A stretch of DNA of 64,000 nucleotides from the NCBI RefSeq assembly GCF_002025255.2, contig NZ_CP054587.1, positions 1 through 64,000 of the forward strand, given 5' to 3'. The notes beneath the pieces are model-generated. The model saw nothing but the letters and a program-made list of their open reading frames with translations, was not told the DNA's origin and made no database searches. How positions within the stretch are numbered: position 1 is the stretch's first letter; every line of letters begins with the position of its first letter. The DNA is from Halolamina sp. CBA1230. GTDB taxonomy: Archaea; Halobacteriota; Halobacteria; Halobacteriales; Haloferacaceae. This document shows, piece by piece, positions 52,494 through 61,920 of the stretch. Both the position numbers and the translations under genes were made by a program.

Positions 52494-53411
52494 ATGGACG
52501 ACGAGACAGGGGGGACGCCGTCCGACCACGACGTCGCGATCGTCGGCGGCGGCCCCGCCGGCTGTTCGGCGGGCGTGTTCACCGCCCGCGCCGGGCTCGA
52601 TACGGTGATATTCGACCGCGGCCGCTCGTCGATCCAACGGTGTGCCCACCTGGAGAACTACCTCGGCTTCCCGGGCGGCGTCGACATCGGGACGTTCTAC
52701 GACCTGCTGCACGACCACGTCGCGGACGCGGGCGGAGAGGTCGTCCCGGATCTCGTCGAGTCGGTCGAACACGGCGACGAGGCCCGTTTCCGCGTCGAGC
52801 GCCAGTCCGGCGAGACCGTGACGGCCCGCCGGGTGATCGCCGCCACGCGCTACGACGCCGGCGAGTACCTGCGCGGCCTCGATGACGCGATGTTCGTGAC
52901 CACGGAGTACGACGGGGAGACGCGGGAGCAGTTCGACGACGAGTACGCCGACGCGGACGGCTCGACGCCGGTCGAGGGGCTATTCGTCGCCTCCCCGTCC
53001 GGCCCGACCAGCCAGCAGGCGATCATGGCCGCGGGCCGCGGTGCCCGGGTCGGCGTCGCCGTGGTCGAGGCGGCTCGGCGCGAACGGGAGTACCCCGAGC
53101 CCCTCGCCGACTACTACGACTGGGTGCGCGCCGAGAGCGAGCGCACCGGTGAGTGGAGCGAGCGCGACCGCTGGCGGGAGTTCTACGACGGGCGCTTCCC
53201 CGACGACCACGACCTCTCCCCGGATCGGGTCGAGGAGATCCGCGAGCGGGAGATCGACCGACGGCTCGACCAGTACGTGGGCGACGAGACGATCGAGCGC
53301 CGTTCGAACGCGGGGCAACGCCGGCTGCTCGACCACGTCGACGACGACCTCGTGCTCGAAGCCGCCCGCGAGATCGAGGCCGAACGCGGGACGACGGAAC
53401 CGGACGACTGA
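52494..53411 (+). CDS. FAD-dependent oxidoreductase (thioredoxin-reductase-like, no CxxC)
   Basis: This 305-residue protein begins with VAIVGGGPAGCSAGVFTARAG (15-35), the FAD loop of the TrxR family, and RCAHLENYLGFPGG. The redox CxxC of thioredoxin reductase is absent, and no second NAD(P)-binding glycine loop is seen. The last 130 residues are an acidic, Arg-rich helical extension. It heads a two-gene unit with an iron-type binding protein 16 bp downstream, so an iron-related reductase role is suggested only by context. Confidence 0.75.
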   Translation: MDDETGGTPSDHDVAIVGGGPAGCSAGVFTARAGLDTVIFDRGRSSIQRCAHLENYLGFPGGVDIGTFYDLLHDHVADAGGEVVPDLVESVEHGDEARFRVERQSGETVTARRVIAATRYDAGEYLRGLDDAMFVTTEYDGETREQFDDEYADADGSTPVEGLFVASPSGPTSQQAIMAAGRGARVGVAVVEAARREREYPEPLADYYDWVRAESERTGEWSERDRWREFYDGRFPDDHDLSPDRVEEIREREIDRRLDQYVGDETIERRSNAGQRRLLDHVDDDLVLEAAREIEAERGTTEPDD

Positions 53412-53427
53412 CACACGCGATCCAACC

Positions 53428-54669
53428 ATGAACGACGATCACGATCTGACGCGGCGCGAGTATCTCACCTACGGAAGCGCGATCGGCGCGAGCGCCCTGC
53501 TCGCCGGCTGTGCCGGCGGCGACGGCACGGCGACGCCGACTGGGGGCGACGGCGACGATCCGACCGAGGCCAGCGAATCGACCGAGCCTGCCGAGGGGAC
53601 CGAAACGTCCAGCGGCTACACGGCGTCGATGGCGCCCGTCGGCGACGTCGAGTTCGACTCGGTGCCCGAGAGCGTGATGGTGTACAGCCTGCTGTACGCC
53701 GACATGGCCGTCGCGTACGGCCACGGCGACGCGGTGAACTCGCTGGGGTTCAGCGCCCAGGCCGGCGGGAACACGCTCGACGCCTACTACGAGCGGCTCC
53801 CGGGCGTCTCGTTCGATCACGAGGGTATCGAGCAGCTCAACACCGGCAACAGCGGCGTCAACATCGACAGGGAGCTGTTCTACGAACTGAACTCCGACCT
53901 CCACCTGGTCGATCCGGCGCTGGTGCTGGGGTTCGACGGCTGGGCGGAGGACGACGTCGAGGAGATCCGCGAGAACGTCGCGCCGTGGTTCGGCAACGTC
54001 CTCAGCCGGCGCAACAGCGAGCCGCCGGCGGCGTACGCCGACGAGTACGAGTACTACACGCTGTGGGAGATCGCGGATCGCACCGCGGACGTGTTCCGCG
54101 CCGGCTCGACGTACGAGGAACTCGCCGCGGTCCACGCCGACCTGCTCGCGACGATCGAGGCCGACCTCCCGCCCGAGAGCGAGCGACCCACGGTCGCCTC
54201 GGTGATCTTCATGGACGGGACGTTCTACCCCTCCCGCGTCGACACCGCGGGGTTCAGCAACGCCCACATCCGCCCGCTCGCGCCGGCCGACGCGTTCGCC
54301 GCCGACGACGTGAGCTTCGAGACGTCCTACGACTACGAGCGGCTGCTGGAGGTCGACCCCGACGTGATCCTCCACCGCTACGGCATCAACGCCTACTACG
54401 ACGTGGGGGCGATCCGCGACAGTATCGCCTCGGACCCGGTCGGCGAGGAGCTCTCGGCCGTCCAGAACGGCCGCGTCTACGCCGGCGCCCACCCGGTGCA
54501 GGGGCCGCTGATGAACCTGTTCCAGATCGAGATGACCGCCAAGCAGCTCTACCCCGAGCAGTTCGGCGAGTGGCCGGGGTACGAGCAGGGTGATCCGTAC
54601 CCGGAGATCCCCGAGGACGAACGGCTGTTCGACCGCGGGCGCGTGGCCGACATCGTCGGCGGCGAGTAG
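53428..54669 (+). CDS. ABC-type iron (siderophore) substrate-binding lipoprotein
   Basis: This 413-residue Tat lipoprotein has RR at 9-10, a lipobox ending Cys28, a Thr/Gly/Asp-rich linker, then the two-lobed helical-backbone binding fold of metal-siderophore receptors (PESVMVYSLLYADMAVAYGHGD, LHLVDPALVLGFDGW). Tyr-rich stretches such as YEYYTLWEIADRT are typical of this fold. No permease or ATPase gene follows, so the transporter may be elsewhere. It is 16 bp after the flavoprotein gene and shares its DtxR-like box. Confidence 0.85.
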   Translation: MNDDHDLTRREYLTYGSAIGASALLAGCAGGDGTATPTGGDGDDPTEASESTEPAEGTETSSGYTASMAPVGDVEFDSVPESVMVYSLLYADMAVAYGHGDAVNSLGFSAQAGGNTLDAYYERLPGVSFDHEGIEQLNTGNSGVNIDRELFYELNSDLHLVDPALVLGFDGWAEDDVEEIRENVAPWFGNVLSRRNSEPPAAYADEYEYYTLWEIADRTADVFRAGSTYEELAAVHADLLATIEADLPPESERPTVASVIFMDGTFYPSRVDTAGFSNAHIRPLAPADAFAADDVSFETSYDYERLLEVDPDVILHRYGINAYYDVGAIRDSIASDPVGEELSAVQNGRVYAGAHPVQGPLMNLFQIEMTAKQLYPEQFGEWPGYEQGDPYPEIPEDERLFDRGRVADIVGGE

Positions 54670-54726
54670 GGTCGTCGCGTTCTCACGCCGTCACGTCGTC
54701 GTGCGTCGAGAAATCGGCGAGGGTGG

Positions 54727-56388
54727 TTACTCTTCGCGTTCCGGTGCCGCTTCCGCAGGAGCGTCCTCCTCGAGCAGCTCGCTTTCCTCGCCCTCGTACA
54801 GCTCCCGCAGATCCTTCTTGGAGAACTTTCCGGTGGCCGTCTTCGGGATCTCGTCGATGAACTCGAACCCGTCCGGGATCCACCATTTCGGATACTCCTC
54901 GCGGAGCATCTCCCGGAGCTCCGCGGTCAGCCGGTCGTGGTCGGTCCCCTCGGGCGCGACGACCATCGCCACGGGTCGTTCCTGCCAGCGCTCGTGTGGC
55001 ACGCCGATGACCGCCGCCTCGCTGACGTCGTCGTGGGCCATGATCGCGTTCTCGAGTTCCTGTGAGGAGATCCACTCGCCGCCGGACTTGATCACGTCGT
55101 CGGCTCGATCGACGATCTCGATGTACCCGTCCGCGTCGACGGTGACGATGTCACCGGTGCGGAGCCACGACCCCTCGAACTCCTCCTCGTTGGCTTCCGG
55201 CCGGTTGAAGTACTCCATCGTCACCCACGGACCGCGGACGAGCAACTCGCCGAACGCCTCGCCGTTCCAGTCGATCTCGTCGCCGTCGTCGCCGACCACC
55301 CTGAACTCGAGGCCGGGAACGATCAGCCCCTGTTTCGACTTCACGTTGAACTGCTGCTCTTTCGGGGCGTCGACGAGGTCGTGTTTCAAGTTCGCGACCG
55401 TCCCGATCGGTGACGTCTCGGTCATCCCCCACGCGTGAAGGACCTCCACGCCGAGTTCGTCGAACTGCTCGATCAGCGCTTCCGGGGCCGCCGCCCCGCC
55501 GACGACGATCCGTTCGAGCGAGGAGAGGTCGACGTCGTTGTCCTCCATGTACTCGAGGAGGCCGAGCCAGACCGTCGGGACGCCCGCAGTCAGCGTCACT
55601 CCCTCCTCCTCGATGAGTCGGGCGATGTCTTCCGGTTCTGGCGACGGTCCGGGGAAGACCTGCTTGGCCCCGGCAGCAGCCGCCGAAAACGGGATCCCCC
55701 ACGCGTTGACGTGGAACATCGGAACGACCGGCATCACCACGTCCGAGTCGTCGATGCCCAGCGCCTGCGGGACCATCGTCGCCATCGTGTGGGCGTGGAG
55801 CATCTTGTGGGTGTACTCGACGCCCTTCGGCATTCCAGTCGTCCCCGACGTGTAACACATCCCCGCGGGCTGTTCGTCGTCGAGTTCCGGGAACTCGTAC
55901 GTCGTCGACTGGTCGCCGATGAACGACTCGTAGTCGGTGACGGGTTCGAACGGCAGGTCGGGAACCTCCGCGCCCATGACGACGAACTGCTCGACGCTCT
56001 CGAAGGCGTCGGGCTCGTACGCCGAGGCGAGCTTCTCGGCCAGCGACGGATCGACGAAGATCACCCGGTCCTCGGCGTCGTCGACGATGTGCTGGATGTG
56101 TCCGTCAGGTAACAACGGATTGATCGTGTGGAGCTGCGCCCCACAGTTCGGGACCGCAAAATACGTCTCGAAATGTCGGTCGGTGTTCCAGCAGATCGTC
56201 CCGACGCGATCCCCCGTTTCGACGCCACTCTGTTCGAGGGCGTTCGCCAACTGCCGAACGCGGTCACCGTACTCGGCGTAGGTGTACCGCTTCGTCCCCT
56301 CGTGTGTCCGTGCGACGATCTCCCGATCCGGGGTGATGTTTTCAGCACGCCACAGGAACGGCTTCAGCGTCTGTTGGTACCCAGTCAC
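54727..56388 (-). CDS. Acyl-CoA ligase (AMP-forming, medium/long chain type)
   Basis: This 553-residue adenylate-forming ligase activates a fatty or related acid. The P-loop YTSGTTGMPKGVEYTHK is at about 179-195, GMTETSP (about 320) and the hinge region DVIKSGGEWIS follow, and the C-terminal Lys lies in PKTATGKFSKK (about 512). GTG at 56388 (MTGYQQTLKPFLW) is the most sensible start; longer upstream frames encode a basic stretch unlike the family. Substrate is not set by the sequence. Confidence 0.9.
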   Translation of the reverse strand: MTGYQQTLKPFLWRAENITPDREIVARTHEGTKRYTYAEYGDRVRQLANALEQSGVETGDRVGTICWNTDRHFETYFAVPNCGAQLHTINPLLPDGHIQHIVDDAEDRVIFVDPSLAEKLASAYEPDAFESVEQFVVMGAEVPDLPFEPVTDYESFIGDQSTTYEFPELDDEQPAGMCYTSGTTGMPKGVEYTHKMLHAHTMATMVPQALGIDDSDVVMPVVPMFHVNAWGIPFSAAAAGAKQVFPGPSPEPEDIARLIEEEGVTLTAGVPTVWLGLLEYMEDNDVDLSSLERIVVGGAAAPEALIEQFDELGVEVLHAWGMTETSPIGTVANLKHDLVDAPKEQQFNVKSKQGLIVPGLEFRVVGDDGDEIDWNGEAFGELLVRGPWVTMEYFNRPEANEEEFEGSWLRTGDIVTVDADGYIEIVDRADDVIKSGGEWISSQELENAIMAHDDVSEAAVIGVPHERWQERPVAMVVAPEGTDHDRLTAELREMLREEYPKWWIPDGFEFIDEIPKTATGKFSKKDLRELYEGEESELLEEDAPAEAAPEREE

Positions 56389-56498
56389 ACCTCGTGTTGT
56401 GGTAACATCTGTAATAGTTTTTTGTCGGTTTTGCTGAGTAGTTCGCTCGTTGTGTCTCCGCCAGTGGGTTTCGCAGGGCCGCAGTACCCTCTCGGCGG

Positions 56499-57845
56499 CT
56501 ACCGGTACGCGTCGAACTCCCGCCCGAACGCGAGGAAGTAGCCCGTGCCGGCGACGCCGACCGCGGCCGCGATCGTGAACGCCAGCTCCGGGCTCACGTA
56601 CTGCCAGAGGTACCCCCCAAGCGCCGCGCTCGGGATCACGACCGTGTTCCGGAGAAGGTAGTACGTCCCCGTGACGCGCCCGCCGGCGTCCTGCTCGGCC
56701 GGGCCGACGATCAGCGCCTTGTGGGAGGGCAGCCCCGCAAAGCGCAGTCCCGAGAACGCGAACAGCAGCACCAGCGCCCACTGGAGCGACATCACTGGTT
56801 CGAGCACTTCCGGCCCGTAGATTAGCACGACCGGGAACGTCCCGTACACTAGGAACCCGAGGCCGACGACGGGTTTGAGGCCGACGCGTTCGGCCAGCTT
56901 CGCGGCGGGCATCATCGTCGCCAGCGCGACCAGCATCTCGACGCCCAGCAGGTAGCCGAAAAAGGCCGCCGGCGAGAGCGAGACGGCGTAGGACCCCCCC
57001 AAAAGCGGGAGCGAGGCGTTGAACCCCACCTCGTAGAACTGCGTGATCACGAGTACGAAGAACACGTACACCATCCCGTTGGCGAACCGCACCAGCGTGT
57101 CGCCGATCAGGAGCGGTCGGAGTTCGCTCGGCATCTCCCGCAGGTCCGCCCGTACCTGTGCCAGCCCGGAGAAGGAATCGCCGATGCTGTCGCCCTCGGA
57201 GTCGTAGAGGAAATGCTGGACGACCGTGCCGACGGCACCGAAGGCTACGGCGACCGCGAGCACGTACTGGAAGCTCACGGTGAACTGCGGGTGAAGGCCG
57301 ATCAGCGCCGCCGCGAGCACGGGCCCCGTGAAGAAGGCGGTCCGGCGGAACGTCTCGGTGCTGGCGAACCCGGCCGCCAGCTTCGAGGGGTCGGTCGCCT
57401 GCTTCACGACGGCGAACGTCGCGCCCAGCCCGAACGACTTCCAGGCCTGAGCCAGCAACAGGCCGACGAAGACCCAGAACCAGGGCTCGATCGTGATCCC
57501 GGCCACCTCGACCGTGCCGACGGTCGGCGCGACCAGCCAGACGCCGAACCCGAGCGTCGACAGCAGACCGAACGCCGTGAGCGCGTACCGCGAGCCCAGT
57601 CGGTCCGATATCGCACCCCCCGGGTAGGGGTAGACTGCCGAGATCACGTTGCCGACCGTCCCGTAGAGGCCGATCACGAACCCCGAGGCGCCGAGGGCGG
57701 TCATGTACTCGGGGAGGTAGCGACTGGTCATCTGGAACCCCAGGCTGAACGCGAACATCGCGAGCGAGAGCACCAGCACGTCCCGCTCCAGCGCGAAGAA
57801 CTGGCGGAACTGGTCGCGGACCGTCGGCTCCTCGTCGGCGGCCAT
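56499..57845 (-). CDS. MFS transporter
   Basis: This 448-residue protein has about 12 membrane helices and the MFS loop GAISDRLGSRYAL between helices 2 and 3. A central loop (about 215-240) with FLYDSEGDSIGD separates two halves. The substrate is unknown. It is transcribed with the YeiH-type gene upstream on the same strand, 43 bp apart. Confidence 0.85.
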   Translation of the reverse strand: MAADEEPTVRDQFRQFFALERDVLVLSLAMFAFSLGFQMTSRYLPEYMTALGASGFVIGLYGTVGNVISAVYPYPGGAISDRLGSRYALTAFGLLSTLGFGVWLVAPTVGTVEVAGITIEPWFWVFVGLLLAQAWKSFGLGATFAVVKQATDPSKLAAGFASTETFRRTAFFTGPVLAAALIGLHPQFTVSFQYVLAVAVAFGAVGTVVQHFLYDSEGDSIGDSFSGLAQVRADLREMPSELRPLLIGDTLVRFANGMVYVFFVLVITQFYEVGFNASLPLLGGSYAVSLSPAAFFGYLLGVEMLVALATMMPAAKLAERVGLKPVVGLGFLVYGTFPVVLIYGPEVLEPVMSLQWALVLLFAFSGLRFAGLPSHKALIVGPAEQDAGGRVTGTYYLLRNTVVIPSAALGGYLWQYVSPELAFTIAAAVGVAGTGYFLAFGREFDAYR

Positions 57846-57888
57846 CGGCCGACGCTTGGATCGCCCCCGGCGAATAGCTACCGATGGC

Positions 57889-58914
57889 TCAGAACGCCGC
57901 CCGAACGATCGTCAGTCCGACCGAGGAGACCGCGAGCAGCGTGACCAGCACGGCGAGCACCGGCCGGTAGCCCGTCGCCCGGAGCTCGTCGAGTCGGATC
58001 TCCATCCCCAGCCCAACGAAGGCCAGCAGGAACAGCCAGTCGGCGGCGTTCGCGAGCGACGTGATCTCCCGTCCGTCGAGCAGCCCCAAGTTCGCAATGG
58101 CGACGACCGCGACGAAGCCGACGACGAACTTCGGGAACGGCGCCCAGAGCCGGGCGAGGAGGCCACGGTCGCGCCCGTCCCGCGTCGCGTTCGTCCCCTT
58201 TCGAACCGCGTTCGCGCCTGCTCGGGTGCTCGCGTACACGCCAGCGTAGGCGACCGCCACCAGCCCGATCGCGGCGTTCCGGGTCAGCTTCACCAGCACC
58301 GCCCACTCCCCCGCGGTTTCCGAGACGGCGAACCCGGCGGCCGTCACTGGGCCGGTGCTGAACATCGTGAGGCCGGCCCAGATCCCGAAGACCCGGTCGG
58401 GGAGCCCGATCGCCGCAGCCACGGCCGGGTAGGTCGCGAGCGTCACCGCGTCGAACAGGAGGATCGTGGTGGCGGCGTAGGCGACCGCCGTCTCGTCGGC
58501 GTCGATGCTCTCGGCGACGGCGACGACCGCCGAGACGCCACAGATCCCGGAGCCCGCCGCGAGCAGCGATCCAGTCTCGTCGTCGATCCGGAACGCCAGC
58601 CGAGCGAGCGCCTCGACGAGCAGGATCGTCACGGTCACCGCGCCGGCGATCAGCAGCAGCAGTCGCGGGCCGGCGGCGACCACGCGGTCGAGCGCGACGC
58701 TCGCGCCCGTGAGCACGATCCCCGTCTTGAGCCAGAGCTTGTGCGTCCCGACGCCTGCGCGGACGAGGTCGGGAACGCCGAGCGTGTTCCCGACCGCCAG
58801 TCCGAGCAGGATCGCGAGCAGGAGGTGGTTCAGCGGGAGAACGCCGGCGAACAGGCGCGCGCCGAGCCCCAGCGCGAGGAGGAGCGCCAGACCAGGGAGG
58901 AGCGACCGGGGCAT
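57889..58914 (-). CDS. YeiH/UPF0324-family putative anion exporter
   Basis: This 341-residue protein has about ten membrane helices, a GSGICGVSAVVAVAESI motif and late LGMEIRLDELRATGYRP, the features of the YeiH family of putative sulfate/sulfite exporters. Start ATG at 58914 follows the stop of a 36-residue gene by two bases, so translation is likely coupled. The substrate is not proven. Confidence 0.85.
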   Translation of the reverse strand: MPRSLLPGLALLLALGLGARLFAGVLPLNHLLLAILLGLAVGNTLGVPDLVRAGVGTHKLWLKTGIVLTGASVALDRVVAAGPRLLLLIAGAVTVTILLVEALARLAFRIDDETGSLLAAGSGICGVSAVVAVAESIDADETAVAYAATTILLFDAVTLATYPAVAAAIGLPDRVFGIWAGLTMFSTGPVTAAGFAVSETAGEWAVLVKLTRNAAIGLVAVAYAGVYASTRAGANAVRKGTNATRDGRDRGLLARLWAPFPKFVVGFVAVVAIANLGLLDGREITSLANAADWLFLLAFVGLGMEIRLDELRATGYRPVLAVLVTLLAVSSVGLTIVRAAF

Positions 58915-58916
58915 AG

Positions 58917-59027
58917 TCACCACGGGACCGAGAGCCCGAGCCGGACAGCGGCGACGAGCAGCAGCCCCAGTAGGACTGCCTGCCACCCCTCACCGAGCTC
59001 CATCCAACGGCGCGCGGCGTCGATCAC
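58917..59027 (-). CDS. 36-residue single-helix membrane peptide before YeiH
   Basis: Translation from GTG at 59027 gives MIDAARRWMELGEGWQAVLL followed by a hydrophobic stretch and SVPW, then TGA two bases before the yeiH-like ATG. A tttacc box 24 bp before the GTG suits a leaderless transcript; ATG at 59003 would give 28 residues. The peptide has one membrane helix and fits as a small partner or regulator of the exporter. Confidence 0.6.
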   Translation of the reverse strand: MIDAARRWMELGEGWQAVLLGLLLVAAVRLGLSVPW

Positions 59028-59085
59028 GGCCGGTTCTGGGTGGGTAAGCGGTAAACGGTTTGTGCTGTCGGCCAGCCGCGCCGGG

Positions 59086-59865
59086 TTAGCCGCCGTAGAC
59101 GGCGTCCCAGCGCATCGCGCGCCGACGGTTATCGCAGTCGTTACAGACGAACTCGTCCATCGAGCCGACGCTCACGTCGAAGCTGTTACAGTTCCCGCAG
59201 TACCAGCCGTACTGCTCGTCGCGGTCGTCAGCGAGGTAGGTCGGGTGGAACGCCCCCTCCGACCCACGCTCGCTCTGGTCGTACGCGACCACGACCGACT
59301 CGCCGTCGTCGGTCTCGTAGGTTTCGTTGCTCGGCTCGGTGCCGTCGCCGGGGATGTCGTCCTCGCCGATCAGCGTCAGTTCGGCGACGCGGTTGCCCGC
59401 GATGCGGACCTGCCGGGTGTGGTCGTGGTCGTAGCCGTGCTCCTCGTAGAACGCGCGGCCGGCCTCGTTCTCCTCGATCACGCTGGCCTCGATCCGGTCG
59501 GCGCCGCGGTCGGCGAGTTCGGACTCGATGCGGTCGAGCAGCTGGCTCGCAGCCCCCTCCCCTCGGCGGTCAGGGCTGACGTGGAGCCACTCGATCCGGC
59601 CCACAGTTGGCTGCTCGCCCGAGAGGAACGCCTGCGCGAAGCCGACGATATCGTCGTCATCCTCGGCGACGATCACGACCGTCCGGCCGTCGACGATCTC
59701 CTCCGCCAGCGCCCCGGCCGAGACGTCGTCGGTGCCGTACCACGACTCGACCGCCTGCTGTCGTGTCTCGGCGTCGAGCACGTCGTCGTACGACGCGGCG
59801 AGCGAGCGGTTGGCGACGTCCCTGATCCCGGGGATGTCCGTCTCTCTGGCGACTCGTAGGTTCAT
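59086..59865 (-). CDS. GNAT acetyltransferase with C-terminal zinc ribbon
   Basis: The N-terminal 150 residues are a GNAT fold with the acetyl-CoA loop RRGEGAASQLL (about 98-108) and SVIEENEAGRAFYEEHGY. The last about 50 residues add a zinc ribbon (YCGNCNSF, VCNDCDNRR), which may bind nucleic acid or a protein partner. The 259-residue total is longer than simple GNATs. I use the ATG at 59865 (MNLRVARETD). The substrate is unknown. Confidence 0.86.
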   Translation of the reverse strand: MNLRVARETDIPGIRDVANRSLAASYDDVLDAETRQQAVESWYGTDDVSAGALAEEIVDGRTVVIVAEDDDDIVGFAQAFLSGEQPTVGRIEWLHVSPDRRGEGAASQLLDRIESELADRGADRIEASVIEENEAGRAFYEEHGYDHDHTRQVRIAGNRVAELTLIGEDDIPGDGTEPSNETYETDDGESVVVAYDQSERGSEGAFHPTYLADDRDEQYGWYCGNCNSFDVSVGSMDEFVCNDCDNRRRAMRWDAVYGG

Positions 59866-59941
59866 ACGTCCCCGTAGGCTGCGACGCTTGTTCAATCTAC
59901 GGGCGGCTCTCGCTCAGCCCCCGAGGCGGCCGCGACGGGCG

Positions 59942-61597
59942 CTAGGCGGTATCAGCTTTCACGAGTTCGACGACGAACACCGCCCCCCGCGGGTCGTTGT
60001 CCTCGATCCATACGTCGCCGCCGAACTGGTCGGTCAGCGTGTGGACCAGATAGAGGCCGATCCCCGAGCCCGGGCTGTCGAGCCCCTTCTCGCCCCTGCC
60101 GAACACTCGTTCCTTCTGCTCGTCGGGGATACCGGGGCCGTTGTCGGCGATCCGGACACGGACGGTGTCGTCGGTTTCGGCCGTATCGACGGTGATCTCG
60201 GGCGTCTCGCTGTCGTTGTGGCGGACGGCGTTCTCGAGGAGGTTCCGGAACGTCGAGGCGAGCATCTCGTTTGCCAGCACCGAAACGGCGAGGACCTCGC
60301 CGTCGACCCGGAACTCGGCGTCGGGGAACGTCCCCTGGACGGCCTCGAGTTCGGTCTCGAGGTGGCGGCGCAGCTCCGTGGGCCGCGGCTCGATCGCCTC
60401 GCCGGAGAGCGACTCGGCGAACTCCCGGGCGGTCTCGGTGAGTTCGATCACGTGCTCGGACTTCCGGAGGACCCGCTCCAACGCGTCCTGCCCCGCCTCG
60501 TCGACGTGGGGCGAGAGCGTCTCGGCCCATCCGCGGACGACGGTCATGTCGTTCCGGATGTCGTGGCGGACCACGCGGTTGAGCGCCTCGAGCTGCTCGG
60601 TCTTCTCCTCCAGCCGTCGGCGGTACGTCTCCCGTTCGGTCACGTCGCTGACCGTCACCAGCCGCCCGGTCGTCACGCCGCCGGCGGTGAACGGGGAGAC
60701 GGAGAGTTCGTAGTACTGCCGGTCGTCGCCGTCACCGTGGGCGAACACGCCCGGCTCGTCGAGGTGGTCCGCGAACACGGGGGTGACTTCCTCGACTGGC
60801 TCCCCGATCGAGTCCCGGAGCGCCGGGAACAGGTCGGCCGCCGCGCGGTTGTAGTCCCGGACGCAGTCCTCCCGGTCGAGGAAGACGGTTGGATCGTCGC
60901 TCTCGCCGGTGAACTGGACGGCTTCGAACTGCCGGACGTAGACGAACAGGGTGCCGACCGCGAACACGGCGACGCCCGGCGGCTCGTACATCAGCGGCAG
61001 CAGCCAGCCGACCTCCGTGGCGACGACGGTCGCGAGCGCCGGCACGCCGGTCACTCCAGCCAGCACGGCGAGTGGCCGGCTGTCGCTCCCGGTGTGGTAG
61101 AACTGTTCGATCAGCATGAAGAAGCCGACCGCGGTGACCGCGTAGGAGAGCCCCAACAGCAGCCAGTAGAGCACTTCGAGGTGGATCGCGAGGTGGGGGA
61201 ACGGCTCGGTCGTCCACGCGGTCGTGAAGTAGAGGTTGTGCAGGGGGTTGGTGAGCTTGAGCAGGACGAACAGGAGGAACACGCCGACAACGACCCGTCG
61301 GTACGGCGCCTGGCTGGGTGGTCGCCCCGTGTAGGCGGCACAGAAGTAGATCCACGCTGCGACGGCGACGAACGCGAACACGTAGCCGCCGGTGTACGAC
61401 GCCACCCGGAGGGCGTCGGTCGGCGCGAGCAGGTAGCCGACGTACCCGAGCGACCACAGCGTGACCGAGAGCAGCAGGGCGACCAGTCCCTCGCGAGTGC
61501 CGGGGTGTTTGATCCGCCACGCCCGGGGGAGACAGAGCAGACAGGCGACCGCGGAGACCACAAAGACCCCGACGTGAGCCAGGAGAATGAGGTCCAT
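59942..61597 (-). CDS. 7TM sensor histidine kinase
   Basis: This 551-residue membrane kinase has seven N-terminal helices (about 1-220) forming a 7TM sensor domain, a PAS-like region (about 230-320), HisKA with RVVRHDIRND (phospho-acceptor His345), and a HATPase domain with NLLENAVRH, DNGPGIP and GSGIGLYLV. The key residues are all present. No response regulator is encoded nearby, so its partner is unknown. It is divergent from the DRG GTPase, with a palindromic array between. Confidence 0.92.
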   Translation of the reverse strand: MDLILLAHVGVFVVSAVACLLCLPRAWRIKHPGTREGLVALLLSVTLWSLGYVGYLLAPTDALRVASYTGGYVFAFVAVAAWIYFCAAYTGRPPSQAPYRRVVVGVFLLFVLLKLTNPLHNLYFTTAWTTEPFPHLAIHLEVLYWLLLGLSYAVTAVGFFMLIEQFYHTGSDSRPLAVLAGVTGVPALATVVATEVGWLLPLMYEPPGVAVFAVGTLFVYVRQFEAVQFTGESDDPTVFLDREDCVRDYNRAAADLFPALRDSIGEPVEEVTPVFADHLDEPGVFAHGDGDDRQYYELSVSPFTAGGVTTGRLVTVSDVTERETYRRRLEEKTEQLEALNRVVRHDIRNDMTVVRGWAETLSPHVDEAGQDALERVLRKSEHVIELTETAREFAESLSGEAIEPRPTELRRHLETELEAVQGTFPDAEFRVDGEVLAVSVLANEMLASTFRNLLENAVRHNDSETPEITVDTAETDDTVRVRIADNGPGIPDEQKERVFGRGEKGLDSPGSGIGLYLVHTLTDQFGGDVWIEDNDPRGAVFVVELVKADTA

Positions 61598-61659
61598 CGC
61601 GTGTGGCTCTCCGCCTCGCGCGCATAACTGCTTTGAATCGGGAGCGGGGCGTCGACGCG

Positions 61660-61874
61660 TGGTTTGAACGTAGCACGCGAGCTCCGTGGTGCCGGCACGG
61701 AGGCCGTCGTGGGTCGCGAGCCGTGTTGGGTTGGACACAGTCACGGCGTAGACTCCGCGCTCGCGGCACGGAGGCCGTCGTCGGTCGCGAGCCGTGACTG
61801 GTTTGGAACACAGCCGCGGCATCTAGCTCCGTAGCCGCGCGACGGAGCGCGCGGCAGTTCGCTCGCCGCGGCTG
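61660..61874. repeat. Array of three about 72-bp palindromic modules
   Basis: The modules share GCACGGAGGCCGTCGT and GGTCGCGAGCCGTG and are spaced about 70-72 bp. The middle one has perfect 10-bp ends CAGTCACGGC (61738-61747) and GCCGTGACTG (61791-61800); the last has CAGCCGCGGC (61811-61820) and GCCGCGGCTG (61865-61874), a 64-bp span. The last matches the module at 40680-40743 in ends and length. It lies in the divergent promoter region of a kinase and a GTPase gene. Confidence 0.85.
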
Positions 61875-61920
61875 GTTGGAAGGAACAGCTTTAACGACGC
61901 CCACGGCGGATTTTCGGCCG

